Shown: positions 1 to 10,372, counted from the stretch's first letter. The stretch is 54,840 bases of DNA from CAYVQE01 sp964633205 (GCA_964633205.1 CAZWFN010000026.1:1-54840); one strand, 5' to 3'. Notes: generated by a model from the sequence alone, not told the origin. Program-made: numbers and translations.

Positions 1-59
1 ACGACCCGGGCGACGACCCGGGCGACGACCCGGGCGACGACCCCGGCGACGACCCCGGC
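1..59 (+). repeat. 12-bp tandem repeat coding Asp-Asp-Pro-Gly
   Basis: About five head-to-tail copies of a 12-bp unit (gacgacccgggc with a silent variant) run from the window edge. In the frame of the gene that ends at 512 they encode repeated DDPG. The array continues off the left edge, so its full copy number is unknown. It looks like a length-variable acidic linker inside a surface protein. Confidence 0.8.
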
Positions 60-512
60 GAGCACGGCGACTTCGACTTCGACGCCCCGCCCGGGCTGGT
101 CGAGGGCTACGTCATCGCCGCCACCGCCGAGGCCGACTTCGACGCCTGCACCGGCTACACCATCGCCGGCGCCGAGGTGCTGGCCGAGACCGGCGAGCGC
201 ACCTTCGCCGACGCCGACGGCCACTTCGAGTTCTGGGTGGTACCCGGCAAGCACCTGTTGAGCGCCGAGGCCGAGGGCTTCTGGGACGGCGCCGGCGAGT
301 GCGAGGTGCTGTCGGACAGCCGGGTGTTCTGCTGCATCCAGGCGGTGCCCGAGGACGACGAGGCCGAGCTGGGCGACTGGCACGGCGACGATCCCCCCGG
401 CGGCAATGTGGGTTGCGCCACCGGCAAGCCCGGCAGCGCCCTGCTGCTGCTGCCCCTGCTGCTCGGTATACTCGTCCGCCGAAGTTTTTTCCGGCGTCTC
501 TTTAGCCACTGA
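1..512 (+). CDS. Surface protein with MYXO-CTERM-like tail, 3' part only
   Basis: The gene is cut by the window start; frame 3 is open from base 3 to the TGA at 510-512. The visible part begins with DDPG repeats. It is followed by a small beta-rich module (about LVEGYVIA to VFCCIQA) that resembles carboxypeptidase-regulatory/transthyretin-like domains, including a DGHFEF turn. The last 37 residues are a sorting tail: a Gly/Cys stretch (GGNVGCATGK), a hydrophobic helix (ALLLLPLLLGILV) and an Arg cluster (RRSFFRR). That three-part layout is the MYXO-CTERM pattern of proteins processed and anchored at the myxobacterial cell surface. Function beyond surface display is not visible. The domain call is inference; the tail is seen directly. 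Confidence 0.75.
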   Translation, partial: DPGDDPGDDPGDDPGDDPGEHGDFDFDAPPGLVEGYVIAATAEADFDACTGYTIAGAEVLAETGERTFADADGHFEFWVVPGKHLLSAEAEGFWDGAGECEVLSDSRVFCCIQAVPEDDEAELGDWHGDDPPGGNVGCATGKPGSALLLLPLLLGILVRRSFFRRLFSH

Positions 513-520
513 GGCCGGCA

Positions 521-607
521 ACGAAGGCGGACTTGCCCGCCGAAGGCTCTTCTACGAAGGCGGCCTGCCCGCCGAAGGCTCTTCTACGAAGGCGGGCTGC
601 CTGCCGG
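521..607. repeat. 32-33 bp tandem repeat between convergent genes
   Basis: Units at 521-553 and 554-585 are almost identical (33 and 32 bp, starting acgaaggcgg and ending ggctcttct). A third, incomplete unit starts at 586. Each unit can pair ggcgg with ccgcc. The array lies between the stop at 512 and the end of the minus-strand TPR gene, whose stop codon (584-586) is inside it. It may act as a two-way transcription barrier or be a small expanding repeat. Confidence 0.7.
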
Positions 608-1606
608 CTCGTCGCCCTCGTCCTGCTCGGACTCCGACCCGGCCGGCTCGGCTTGCGGCTGCTCGCAGATCTTCTGGAACTGGTCGATCACGATCTGGGC
701 CGAACGCACGCCCTGCTCGTGCGAACGATCGAAGTGCCGGCGGGCCAGATCGCAGATACCGAGACCCATCAGCACCACCGCCAGGTTGTGGTGGGCCTGG
801 GGAAAGTGCTCGCGTTGGCCGAGCGCCGCCATGTAGGCCCGGGCCGCCTCTTCCAGCGCGTCGGTGTTGGTGTAGGCCAGCCCCAGATTGTAGCGGGCGG
901 TGGCATTGTCCGGGTCGAGCTCGACCGCCTTTTCGAGCTGCTCGATGGCCTCTTCCGACCGGCCGGCGTTGGACAGGAACAACCCCAGATTGCTGCGCAC
1001 GTTGGCTTCGTCCGGTCGCAGCTCGACCGCCCGATAGCCGGCCTCGATGGCCTCGTCGCGGCGATCGAGCTGCGCCAGGGTCAGCGACAGCTGGGCCCAG
1101 GCGGCCGCCGAGTCGGCCTTGCGCGCGATGGCCGCGCGCAGGGCCTGCTCGGCCTGCTGGCGCCGCTTCATCTTGCGCAGCAGCACGCCCATGGCCACCC
1201 GGGCGTCGAGGTGACCGGGCTCGAGCGCCACGGTGCGCTGGTAATGCTTCAGCGCTCCGGAACGATCGCCGCGCTTCTCCAGGGCCACCGCCAGATGGTA
1301 GTGGACCTCGGGGCGATCGGGCTCGAGCTTGAGCGCCTTGCGCATGTGGGCGATGCCCTCGGGCACCCGGCCGGCCTTGACCAGCAGCCAGCCCAGGGTC
1401 TGCTCGACCTCGGCGTCGTTGGGCTTGAGCCTGAGCACCTTGCGGCAGGCGGCGATGCAGTTCTCGCCGTCGGGATCGAGACAGTGCCGGCGGACCTGCT
1501 CCAGCGCCGCCGCCCGGTCATCGGGCGACTGCTCTTCGGTCTGCACCCCGGCACACCCGACCAGCAACGCCAGCGCCGGCCAGCCCCAATGCAATCTAGC
1601 GATCAT
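584..1606 (-). CDS. TPR-repeat lipoprotein
   Basis: The 340-residue product starts with a short signal peptide ending in a lipobox (LALLVGC), so it should be lipidated and envelope-anchored. The rest is a row of about seven TPR units with the usual A/L/Y spacing (for example LGWLLVKAGRVPEGIAHMRKA and YNLGLAYTNTDALEEAARAY), then an acidic Gly/Ser/Pro tail. I chose ATG 1606 because GAGG lies about 8 bases upstream; GTG 1615 would place that motif on the start itself. TPR lipoproteins of this size usually scaffold envelope complexes; no partner is evident nearby. It is divergent from the Ig-like gene at 1796 and convergent with the gene ending at 512. Confidence 0.85.
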   Translation of the reverse strand: MIARLHWGWPALALLVGCAGVQTEEQSPDDRAAALEQVRRHCLDPDGENCIAACRKVLRLKPNDAEVEQTLGWLLVKAGRVPEGIAHMRKALKLEPDRPEVHYHLAVALEKRGDRSGALKHYQRTVALEPGHLDARVAMGVLLRKMKRRQQAEQALRAAIARKADSAAAWAQLSLTLAQLDRRDEAIEAGYRAVELRPDEANVRSNLGLFLSNAGRSEEAIEQLEKAVELDPDNATARYNLGLAYTNTDALEEAARAYMAALGQREHFPQAHHNLAVVLMGLGICDLARRHFDRSHEQGVRSAQIVIDQFQKICEQPQAEPAGSESEQDEGDEPAGSPPS

Positions 1607-1644
1607 GTCGGCCACCTCGCATTCGATTCCCCATTGGAAGAGAA

Positions 1645-1673
1645 AAATTACGGCAGGCCTGCGGACAAGTCAA
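1645..1673 (-). promoter_or_regulatory. Sigma70-like promoter for the TPR lipoprotein
   Basis: On the minus strand TTGACT (1668-1673) is followed by a 17-bp spacer and TAATTT (1645-1650). The position, about 40 bp before ATG 1606, fits. The -10 match is poor, so this is a prediction by eye. Confidence 0.4.
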
Positions 1674-1712
1674 CCGCAGGTCCGTCCCGCTGGCCGCGAC
1701 CGAACCGCGTTC

Positions 1713-1741
1713 TTGACGGCCCGGTTGGCCCCGTCTAGAGT
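1713..1741 (+). promoter_or_regulatory. Sigma70-like promoter for the Ig-like/beta-barrel gene
   Basis: TTGACG (1713-1718), 17-bp spacer, TAGAGT (1736-1741). Transcription from here would begin near 1748, after the in-frame ATG at 1745, which argues for the downstream TTG start at 1796. Confidence 0.5.
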
Positions 1742-1795
1742 CGAATGGATACCGTTTGCCCCAGGCCGTCGAAGTTCTGGCGAAGGAGTCGCGGC

Positions 1796-3841
1796 TTGCG
1801 CTGGACGAATGCGATCGCCCTGACCGGGGTGCTGCTCCAGTCGTTCGCGGCAGCGGCGACCGCCGGCCCGGCCGGTAAAAACCTACAAGTCGAGCTCGAT
1901 GCCGCCGAGAGCGACCTGCTGCTAACCCCCGAGGCGGTCGGCACGCCGGTGCCGGTGGCCATCACCGTGCGCGACGCCGCCGGCCGCGGCCAGGTGGGGC
2001 TCGAACCGCGGCTGGAGTCCACCGCCGGCCGCTTCGGCCCGCTATCCGACGCCGGCGGCGGCGTCTACCGCACCCGCTGGCAGCCGCCCGAGCAACGCCA
2101 TCCGCAAGCGGTCATCCTGGCCGCCAAGGTCGAAGGCGGGCCGCCCGGGTGGAGCGTGATCCGCCTGCACAGCCGCACCGAGTTGCCGACCCGCTCCAGC
2201 AAGCCGCGGGTCCAGGTCACCATCCATCTCGGCGACCGGACCTTCGGTCCGGTACGCTCCGACGCCCGCGGCCGGGTCAGCGTACCGGTCGAGGTGGCGC
2301 CGGGCCAGACCCGGGCCAAGGCGGTGGCGGTCGACGAGTTCGGCAACCGGCGCGAACGCGAGGTGCGCATCCCGCTGCCGCCGGTGCCGCGCCTGGTGGG
2401 CTTCGCCGAGCGCCAACAGCTGGCCGCCGACGGCCACGACGCCACCTGGATCTATCTGATCGCCGTCGAGCCGGACGGCTCCCCCGATCGCGACCTGCGG
2501 CTGGTCAGCCGCCGCCGCGGCGGCGAGCTGGACGCCGTGGCCCAGCCCCGGCCGGGCCTGTATCGGTTGCGCTACATCGCACCGGCCGGGTTGGAGGCCC
2601 CCCAAGTCGATCTGACGATCGCCGACCGCGACCAGCGCCAGCTCAGCCGCTGTGAGTTCACCTTCGCGCTGACCGCCGGCAGCCCGGCGGCGCTCGAGCT
2701 GCGCGCGGACCCGGATGCCTTGGTGGCCAACGGCGTCGCCGTGGCCGAGTTGAAGGCGGTGGTGACCGACAAGGGCGGCAACCCGCTCGAGGACCACCCC
2801 CCGCGCATCGGCTGCGCCCGGGGCACGGTCGGACCGGTGCGCGCGGTCGGCCGTGGTCGCTACCGGGCCCGTTACCAGGCGCCGGTGGGCCACCCCGGCC
2901 CGGTGGGCTGCCAGGCCGAGCTCGAGCGGCCAGACGGCGCCAAGCTGCAAGCGCGGGCCGAGATCCGGCTGCAGCCGCCGCAACCCGGCCGGCTCGAGCT
3001 GTCCATCGCCGATCGCCGGCTGCCGATGGACGGCCGATCGCAGACCCGGCTGCAGATCGCCGTCTACGATGAACAGGGCCAGCCGCTCGACGGGGTGCGG
3101 GTGGAGGCCTCGGCCGGTCTGGGGGGCATCGATCCGCCCACCCGGAGCGGGCCGGGCCGATACCACGCGTCCTATACCGCACCGCGGGGCCAACGCAGCA
3201 CCCGGGTGCGAATCGAGGTGCATGCCGGCCCGCCGGACGCGGCCTTGAGCGAATACGTGGTGGTCGAGCTCGAAGGCGTCGAGCCGCCCCCGCCGCCGGC
3301 GCCCTGGGCCACGCTGGGGCCCTCGGCCGCGCTGCTGACCAACTTCGGCCGCATGCTGTCGGGCGGTTTCTCGGTCGACGCCAGCGGTCGGATACCAGGG
3401 CTGGCGGGCTACCTGTACCTGGCCCTCGAGGGGGGGTACCGTCATGGACGCGCCAGCGATCCGCTGCCGGGCTCCGAGCGCACTCTGCGCACCGAGGTCG
3501 AGTACGCTCCGCTGCACCTGCTGCTGCTGTTCAAGCCCCTGCCCACCAGCCCGTTCACCCCGGTGATCGGCATCGGCGGCGGGGCCGAGTTCGTCCAGTG
3601 GACCCTGCGCAGCCCGGGCGCTGTGGTCGAACGCGACCACACCGTGCTGCTCGGCTCGCTGGCCAGCCTCGGCGCCGAGCTGCGGCTCGGGCCGGGCGCT
3701 CTGGTGCTCGAAGCCCGCTATTTATACGCCTTCCTGCGCGACGCGGCCGCGATCGAGCAGGAATCGGAGCGCGCGGGCTCGCGGATCAAGGGCAGCGTGG
3801 GTGGTCTGGATGTCCGGCTGGGCTACCAGCTGCACTTCTGA
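1796..3841 (+). CDS. Exported protein: Ig-like repeats plus outer-membrane beta-barrel
   Basis: From TTG 1796 the product has 681 residues. It has a signal peptide (ALTGVLLQSFAAAATAGPAG), then roughly four to five Ig-like modules of about 100 residues. The modules share phrases such as GRYRARYQAP and GRYHASYTAPRG and open with ADGHDAT- or MDGRSQT-type strands, as in invasin/Big-type and filamin-type repeats. The last ~180 residues look like an eight-stranded outer-membrane barrel with alternating strands, ending in LGYQLHF with a terminal Phe typical for BAM substrates. TTG 1796 has GAAGGAG seven bases upstream. The longer in-frame ATG at 1745 has a weak ribosome site and sits only 3 bases after the predicted -10 box. 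It is probably co-transcribed with the lipoprotein 18 bp downstream; a role in surface display or adhesion is inference. Confidence 0.8.
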   Translation: MRWTNAIALTGVLLQSFAAAATAGPAGKNLQVELDAAESDLLLTPEAVGTPVPVAITVRDAAGRGQVGLEPRLESTAGRFGPLSDAGGGVYRTRWQPPEQRHPQAVILAAKVEGGPPGWSVIRLHSRTELPTRSSKPRVQVTIHLGDRTFGPVRSDARGRVSVPVEVAPGQTRAKAVAVDEFGNRREREVRIPLPPVPRLVGFAERQQLAADGHDATWIYLIAVEPDGSPDRDLRLVSRRRGGELDAVAQPRPGLYRLRYIAPAGLEAPQVDLTIADRDQRQLSRCEFTFALTAGSPAALELRADPDALVANGVAVAELKAVVTDKGGNPLEDHPPRIGCARGTVGPVRAVGRGRYRARYQAPVGHPGPVGCQAELERPDGAKLQARAEIRLQPPQPGRLELSIADRRLPMDGRSQTRLQIAVYDEQGQPLDGVRVEASAGLGGIDPPTRSGPGRYHASYTAPRGQRSTRVRIEVHAGPPDAALSEYVVVELEGVEPPPPPAPWATLGPSAALLTNFGRMLSGGFSVDASGRIPGLAGYLYLALEGGYRHGRASDPLPGSERTLRTEVEYAPLHLLLLFKPLPTSPFTPVIGIGGGAEFVQWTLRSPGAVVERDHTVLLGSLASLGAELRLGPGALVLEARYLYAFLRDAAAIEQESERAGSRIKGSVGGLDVRLGYQLHF

Positions 3842-3859
3842 GTCCCGGGAGGCGAACAC

Positions 3860-4945
3860 ATGCGCAGCTCCATCGCCAGCCTGACCCTGCTGCTGGCCGT
3901 CGCCGGCGGCTGCGGCTACTCGGCCCAGCCCGACCCCGAGTTGCACCGCGTCTGCCGCGCCGAAGAGAGCGCGGCTTGTGTCGATTGGGCCCTGGCCGGC
4001 GAGACGGTGGCGCTGGAGTTGGCCGGCCGCAACCTGACGGCGGCCTGGGAGGTGGATCTGGGCGACGACGATCCGCCTGCCGCCATCGGTAGCTTCCGCG
4101 CCTGGATCGGCGGTCACGAGCTCGAACAGGTCGAGCTGGCCATGGGCGCGGCCGGGACCCAGCCGCATCTGCGCGGCCGCTTGCCGGCCGGCCCGGTCCC
4201 GGGCCTCCACCCGGCCGAGGTCGAGACCCCCGCCGGCCAGCGGGCCGCGCTCGGCTTGGCCTTCGCGCTGCGCAGCCCGCTTGCGCTCGAGGTGGTCGGC
4301 GAACCGGCCCGGCTGCCCCGGGGCGCGACCTTCCAGGTCCTGGTGCGGCTGACGCACGCGGGCACGGTGCCGCTGGAGCAGGTGGCATTGTCGTTGCGCC
4401 AGGGCGGTGACGGCTCGTTCTACCTGCCGCCGCCGCCGGCGCCGTTCACCATCGCCGGCGGCGAGCAAGCCACCGTGCAGCTCGAACTCGAGGCGGCCAG
4501 CCCGGGCCGACCCGAGATCGAGGTCGCTGCCACCGCCCTGGCCGCCGGCAGGGTTCCGGTCTCCTCCGGAGCGCCGCAGCGCTGGCGGGCCGAGATCCTG
4601 GAGCCGGCCCGGCTCGCTGTCGAGGCCGTCGCCGAACCCGCCACGGTGGCGGTCGATGATCCGTTCAGCCTGCGCATCATCGTCGAAAACGACGGCGGTA
4701 CCACCGCCGAGGCGGTGGGGCCGCTGCGCCCGCAGGCGGAGGGCAACGGCGCGGTGCGCTGGCAGCTCGAGTCCAGCCAGATGCGCGACATCCCACCGGG
4801 CGGACAGACCATCTTCACCTGGGACGGCATCGGCGCCAACCCCGGCACCGCCCGCATCCAGGCGGCGGTCGCCGGCACCGAGGCCCTGAGCGACCGGCCG
4901 CTGCAGGCGATCAGCGCCACGGTGGAGCTGACCATCACCCCCTGA
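3860..4945 (+). CDS. Lipoprotein with Ig/CARDB-like domains
   Basis: 361 residues. The N-terminus MRSSIASLTLLLAVAGGC is a lipoprotein signal with the lipobox AGGC. The body is beta-rich. A first module (to about residue 135) resembles an IPT/TIG-type fold. Later modules (for example SLRIIVENDGGTTAEAVGPL) resemble the CARDB/DUF11 type found in bacterial surface proteins. It lies 18 bp after the Ig/beta-barrel gene on the same strand, so the two are probably one operon and may act together at the outer membrane. I do not recognise a specific family, and no catalytic motif is visible. Confidence 0.75.
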   Translation: MRSSIASLTLLLAVAGGCGYSAQPDPELHRVCRAEESAACVDWALAGETVALELAGRNLTAAWEVDLGDDDPPAAIGSFRAWIGGHELEQVELAMGAAGTQPHLRGRLPAGPVPGLHPAEVETPAGQRAALGLAFALRSPLALEVVGEPARLPRGATFQVLVRLTHAGTVPLEQVALSLRQGGDGSFYLPPPPAPFTIAGGEQATVQLELEAASPGRPEIEVAATALAAGRVPVSSGAPQRWRAEILEPARLAVEAVAEPATVAVDDPFSLRIIVENDGGTTAEAVGPLRPQAEGNGAVRWQLESSQMRDIPPGGQTIFTWDGIGANPGTARIQAAVAGTEALSDRPLQAISATVELTITP

Positions 4946-5119
4946 GGACCGAACGGGCGTTGGCGCCCCGTTGCCACAGCGCGAAAACCGCCGGGCGCCG
5001 AGGTTCTTGATCACCGGGACCGCTTGTGATTTCATCGCGTTGCACTGCGGCCCCGGACGCGCGTTCGGCCGGGTCCCGGCTGAAATGAACCAGCTGACGA
5101 GAACCCGGAGGCAGCTGCC

Positions 5120-5772
5120 ATGGGTGCCGAAAGCGGGTCGGGAAGCAAGCCGGCCGTCCTGGTCATCGACGACGAGGAAGTGGTGCGGCTGCTGTTCCAG
5201 AATCTGCTCGAAGAGGAAGGCCACCCGACGCTATTGGCCGAGACCGGCCAGCAAGGCATGCAGCTGCTGAACCAGCACCGCCCACCGCTGGCGCTGGTGG
5301 ACAAGAACCTGCCCGACGTCTCCGGACTGGATCTGATCGCCGATCAGAAAAAGAACCATCCCAATACCGAGTTCATCATGATCACCGGCTACGCTTCGCT
5401 CGACTCGGCGGTGCAGGCGATGGAGATCGGAGCCTTCTCCTACCTGACCAAGCCCTTCGCCGACATGGAGACGGTCATGGACCGGATCCGGGCGGCGCTC
5501 GAGGTCAACACGCTGCGGGTCGAGACCACCCTGCTGCGCGATCGCCTCAGCGACGTGGGCCCGCCTGCCCAGCCGGCACCCGCCCACAGCCCGCCGGCCG
5601 ACGGCGCGCTGCGCACCCAGCTGGCGCACACCATCCGGCTGCTGGAGTCCTTCCTGGACAAGCGCCACCAGCCGCCCACCGAGGCCATCTGGGCGCGCCT
5701 GGTCGACATGCTCGAAGAGGAGGCCCGCCGCCTGCGCCAACTGGTGGGCGACCCGACAGACAGGGAGACGCC

Positions 5773-5776
<4 letters not shown>
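5120..5776 (+). CDS. Response regulator with receiver domain
   Basis: 218 residues. The receiver domain spans about residues 12-130, with the acidic pair DDEE after VLVI, the phospho-acceptor Asp in LALVDKNLPD, the switch Thr in IMITGYAS and the Lys of TKPF. After it comes a Pro-rich linker and a ~60-residue helical tail (LRTQLAHTIRLLESFL to EEEARRLRQLVG) with no DNA-binding or enzymatic domain, so output is likely by protein contact. ATG 5120 follows GGAGGCAGCTGCC. The stop overlaps the glpK start by four bases (ATGA), which points to translational coupling. No histidine kinase gene is next to it. Confidence 0.9.
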
Positions 5777-7251
<1,475 letters not shown>

Positions 7252-7269
7252 GACTCCGGACAGCGGGAC

Positions 7270-9021
7270 ATGGACGAAGGCGTCTTCCGACCACAGCAGT
7301 TCGGAAAATACCTGCTCACCGATCGCATCGGTGCCGGCGGCATGGCCGAGATCTTCCGCGCCACCGCTTTCGGAGTCGAGGGGTTCACCAAGGAAATCTG
7401 CATCAAGCGCATCCTGCCGACGCTGACCAGCGACACCACCTTCGTCAAGATGTTCATCGACGAGGCCAAGATCGCGGTCTCACTACATCACGCCAACGTG
7501 GTGCAAGTGTTCGATCTGGGCCGTATCGGCGAGCACTACTTCATCGCCATGGAGCTGGTGCGCGGCCGCGACCTGCTCCAGATCATCAACGCCTGCCGGG
7601 CCCAGAAACGGCGCCTGCCGGTGCACATCGCGCTGTACATCCTGGGCGAGGTCTGCAAAGGGCTGGACTACGCCCACCGGGTCAAGTCCGAGGGCCGGCC
7701 GCTGGGCATCATCCACCGCGACGTCAGCCCGTCGAACATCCTGGTCTCCTGGGAGGGCGACGTCAAGGTGGCCGACTTCGGCATCGCCAAGGCCACCCAC
7801 ACCGAGCACAAGACGGCCACCGGCACCATGAAGGGCAAGTACGGCTACATGTCGCCCGAGCAGGTCAAGGGCGAACGCATCGACCATCGCTCGGATATAT
7901 TCGCCGCCGGCATCCTGCTCTACGAATGCCTGGCGGCCCGGCGCCTGTTCAAGGGCGAGACCGACCTGGAGACCCTGGAGCAGGTACGCGAAGCGCGGGT
8001 GCCGCAGCCGCCGTCAGCCGTCAACAAGAAGGCCAGCCCCGAGGTCGACGCCCTGGTGATGCGGGCGCTGAGCCTGGATCCGGCCGAACGCTTCGCCACC
8101 GCCGGCGAGATGCACGACGCCATCGCCGATCAGCTCTACGCCACCGGCAAGCGGCTCGACAGCAAGGTGCTGGCAGCGTTCATGCAGAAGCTGTTCCGCG
8201 ACGAGATCGAACGCGAGGAGGAGCGCGACACCCAGCGCCGCAAGCTGCAGGACGGCACCCCGGCGCCGGTCGAGTCGGAGTCTGCGGCCGGTGCTCCGCC
8301 GGCCGGTCCGGCCACCCGACCCGACCTGCCCTCGGGCCTGACGCCGGCGCCGCGCGCGGCACGATCGTCGCTGCGCTTGGCGCTGATCGGGACCGCCGTC
8401 ATCCTGCTGCTGGCGGCGGCGGTGGTCCTCGGGGTGTGGTGGATGTACGAGCCCGAGCCGGCCCCGGCGGCCGCGCCGGATCCGGTCGCACCGACCGCGC
8501 CCGAGCAGCCGCCGGCCGAGCCGAAACGCGGCAGCTTGGCCATCGAGTCCCAGCCGGCCGGCGCTGCCATCTGGCTCGACGGCCGCGACACCGGTCGCAC
8601 CACCCCGGCCACCCTGGAAGAGATCGCTCGGGGGCGGGCGCACCGCGTCGAGCTGCGCCTGGACGGCCGGGTCGACTGGTCGCAGAAGATCGAGTTCGGC
8701 GATGCCGAGCGCGTGGCCATCCGGGCCGAGCTGGCGCCCGAGCCCCGGCCCAGGCCGCGGCCCAAGCCCAAACCGGTGCGCCCGTCGCGGCCGGCCCAGG
8801 GCGTTCTCAACGTCAACGCGGTCGGAGCCTGGGCCTACGTCTACGTCGACGGCCACAAACAGAGCCGCCCCACCCCGCTCTACGGGCTGGAGCTGCCGGT
8901 GGGCCGTCACCGCATCGAGCTGGTCAACCCCAAGCTCGACCTGCGCCAGGTGCGCACGGTGCGCATCCGCAAGGGCCAGACCACCAACCTGGTGGTCGAG
9001 CTCGATCCCGACAGCCGATGA
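7270..9021 (+). CDS. Transmembrane Ser/Thr protein kinase with two PEGA domains
   Basis: 583 residues. The kinase domain covers about residues 8-285: Gly-rich loop IGAGGMAE, ATP-anchoring Lys in ICIKRIL, catalytic loop HRDVSPSN, DFGIAKA and the activation segment ending in GYMSPEQ. The loop has Ser where HRDLKxxN kinases have Lys, a form common in myxobacteria. A Pro/Ala linker leads to one membrane helix (LALIGTAVILLLAAAVVLGVWW, about 375-395). Two extracytoplasmic PEGA repeats follow (GSLAIESQPAGAAIWLDG and VLNVNAVGAWAYVYVDG). It starts 18 bp after glpK, and its TGA overlaps the ATG of the DUF362 gene. It likely senses an envelope signal; its substrate is unknown, with the response regulator and GlpK as the nearest candidates. 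Confidence 0.93.
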   Translation: MDEGVFRPQQFGKYLLTDRIGAGGMAEIFRATAFGVEGFTKEICIKRILPTLTSDTTFVKMFIDEAKIAVSLHHANVVQVFDLGRIGEHYFIAMELVRGRDLLQIINACRAQKRRLPVHIALYILGEVCKGLDYAHRVKSEGRPLGIIHRDVSPSNILVSWEGDVKVADFGIAKATHTEHKTATGTMKGKYGYMSPEQVKGERIDHRSDIFAAGILLYECLAARRLFKGETDLETLEQVREARVPQPPSAVNKKASPEVDALVMRALSLDPAERFATAGEMHDAIADQLYATGKRLDSKVLAAFMQKLFRDEIEREEERDTQRRKLQDGTPAPVESESAAGAPPAGPATRPDLPSGLTPAPRAARSSLRLALIGTAVILLLAAAVVLGVWWMYEPEPAPAAAPDPVAPTAPEQPPAEPKRGSLAIESQPAGAAIWLDGRDTGRTTPATLEEIARGRAHRVELRLDGRVDWSQKIEFGDAERVAIRAELAPEPRPRPRPKPKPVRPSRPAQGVLNVNAVGAWAYVYVDGHKQSRPTPLYGLELPVGRHRIELVNPKLDLRQVRTVRIRKGQTTNLVVELDPDSR

Positions 9022-10145
9022 CCCGGCCGGAGAGTCGAGCCGGGTCCACCGGCGGCAGCGACCTGGCCTTGGTCTATGGCGCCGATCCGGCGCCGCTGGT
9101 GCCCGCCTTGCTGGACCACCTGGACGCAGCGGCCGAGCTGCCGCGCCGCGGGGTGATCGGCATCAAGCCCAACTTGATCCTGCCGCGCCCGGCCGCCTCG
9201 GGCGCCACCACCGACCCGCGGCTGGTGGAGGCCCTGATCGGCTGGCTGCGCGGCCACACCGCCGCCGAGCCCGTCATCCTGGAGAGCGCCTGGGTGGGCG
9301 CGCGCACCGGCGAGGCCTTCGCCGCCTGCGGCTACCGGGAGCTGGCCGATCGCTGCGGCGTGGAGCTGGTCGATCTGAAGTCCGACGCCACCCGCTGGGT
9401 CGGCGTCGACGGCACCTCGGTCGAGGTCTGCCGGCGGCCGCTGGAGGTCGACTATCTGATAGACGTGCCGGTGCTCAAGGCCCACTGCCAGACCGGGTTG
9501 ACCTGCGCGCTGAAAAACCTCAAGGGCTGCATTCCCGACCGTGAGAAGCGCCGCTGCCACCGCATCGGGCTGCACCCGGCCATCGCCCGGCTGGCCCGAG
9601 CGCTGCCGGTCGACCTGGTGCTGGTCGACGGGCTGTGCGGCGATCTGACCTTCGAGGAGGGCGGCCACCCGGTGCGCCAGGACCGGCTGCTGGCCGGCCG
9701 CGACCCGGTGCTCATCGACGCCTACGCCGCCACCCTGCTCGGCCTGCGGCCGGCGGCGGTCGGCTACATCGGCCGCGCCGCCGCCCTGGGCGTCGGCAGC
9801 GCCGACCTGGCCGCCGCCCGCATCACCGCGCTCAACAAACCCACGCCGGCCGCCCGCAGCGCCCGGGCCGGTCCCCACGCCGCCACACCGCCCTTCGCCG
9901 AGCGCATCGCCGCCGACCAGGCCTGCTCGCCCTGTCTCGGTGGATTGGTCCACGCCCTGCAGCGGCTGGCCGATCGCGACCGGATCGAGTCCCTGTCGGC
10001 CCGCATCGCCGTCGGCCAGGGTCACCAGCAGCGCCGCGGCCCCGGCCCCGGCATCGGCGACTGCACCCGCGGCCTGAGCCCCCACTGCCCCGGCTGTCCC
10101 CCCAGCGCCCAACAGATGGTCGAGTTCCTGGACTCCCTGTCGTAG
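9018..10145 (+). CDS. DUF362-domain protein with C-terminal Cys motifs
   Basis: 375 residues starting at the ATGA overlap with the kinase gene. The N-terminal two thirds match the DUF362 fold: IGIKPNLILPRP, then ESAWVGARTGEAF, VDYLIDVPVLKAHCQTGLTCALKNLKG, and the LVDGL and DPVLIDAYAATLLGL segments. DUF362 proteins often carry Fe-S clusters. Here the C-terminus has CSPC and a DC-x(6)-HCPGC cluster that could bind a metal or an Fe-S centre. The reaction is unknown. The overlap puts it in the operon with the response regulator, glpK and the kinase. The upstream frame stays open, but homology begins at this ATG. Confidence 0.85.
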   Translation: MTRPESRAGSTGGSDLALVYGADPAPLVPALLDHLDAAAELPRRGVIGIKPNLILPRPAASGATTDPRLVEALIGWLRGHTAAEPVILESAWVGARTGEAFAACGYRELADRCGVELVDLKSDATRWVGVDGTSVEVCRRPLEVDYLIDVPVLKAHCQTGLTCALKNLKGCIPDREKRRCHRIGLHPAIARLARALPVDLVLVDGLCGDLTFEEGGHPVRQDRLLAGRDPVLIDAYAATLLGLRPAAVGYIGRAAALGVGSADLAAARITALNKPTPAARSARAGPHAATPPFAERIAADQACSPCLGGLVHALQRLADRDRIESLSARIAVGQGHQQRRGPGPGIGDCTRGLSPHCPGCPPSAQQMVEFLDSLS

Positions 10146-10207
10146 CCAGGGGATATCGAAAATCGGTGTCCGGGTGGAGGATGAGGGCCGTCGATTCGCT
10201 TGCTTGA

Positions 10208-10372
10208 GCCGAGGTGCACCACCTGGTCGAGACGCGCCGGCTGTGGGGCCACGGCTTGGGCTGGGTCGACCAACACCTGCTGGCCGCCACCCTGCTCGCC
10301 GGCTGCCGCCTGTGGACCCGCGACAAGGCCCTGGACGCGGCGGCGGACGAACTCCAAATCGCGGCGGGCTGA
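10208..10372 (+). pseudogene. VapC-type PIN toxin remnant (C-terminal third)
   Basis: A stop codon (10205-10207) precedes 54 codons that read like the end of a VapC ribonuclease: RLWGHGLGWVDQHLLAATLLAG then CRLWTRDKALDAAADEL. The Asp of GWVDQHLLA and the Asp of WTRDKAL are the acidic positions expected in the last third of a PIN domain. The first ~80 residues, including the first catalytic Asp, are missing. Just upstream an ATG frame (10180-10206, MRAVDSLA) has a VapB-like start and could be a fused antitoxin relic, but it is too short to be sure. This is most likely a decayed toxin-antitoxin locus. Confidence 0.6.

Noticed and set aside
1..59. CRISPR-like array
   Set aside because: Perfect 12-bp coding repeats without spacers.
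7720..7745. Kinase loop HRDVSPSN seen as a pseudokinase mark
   Set aside because: The Lys-to-Ser form is widespread in myxobacterial kinases, and Lys, Asp and DFG are kept, so loss of activity is not supported.
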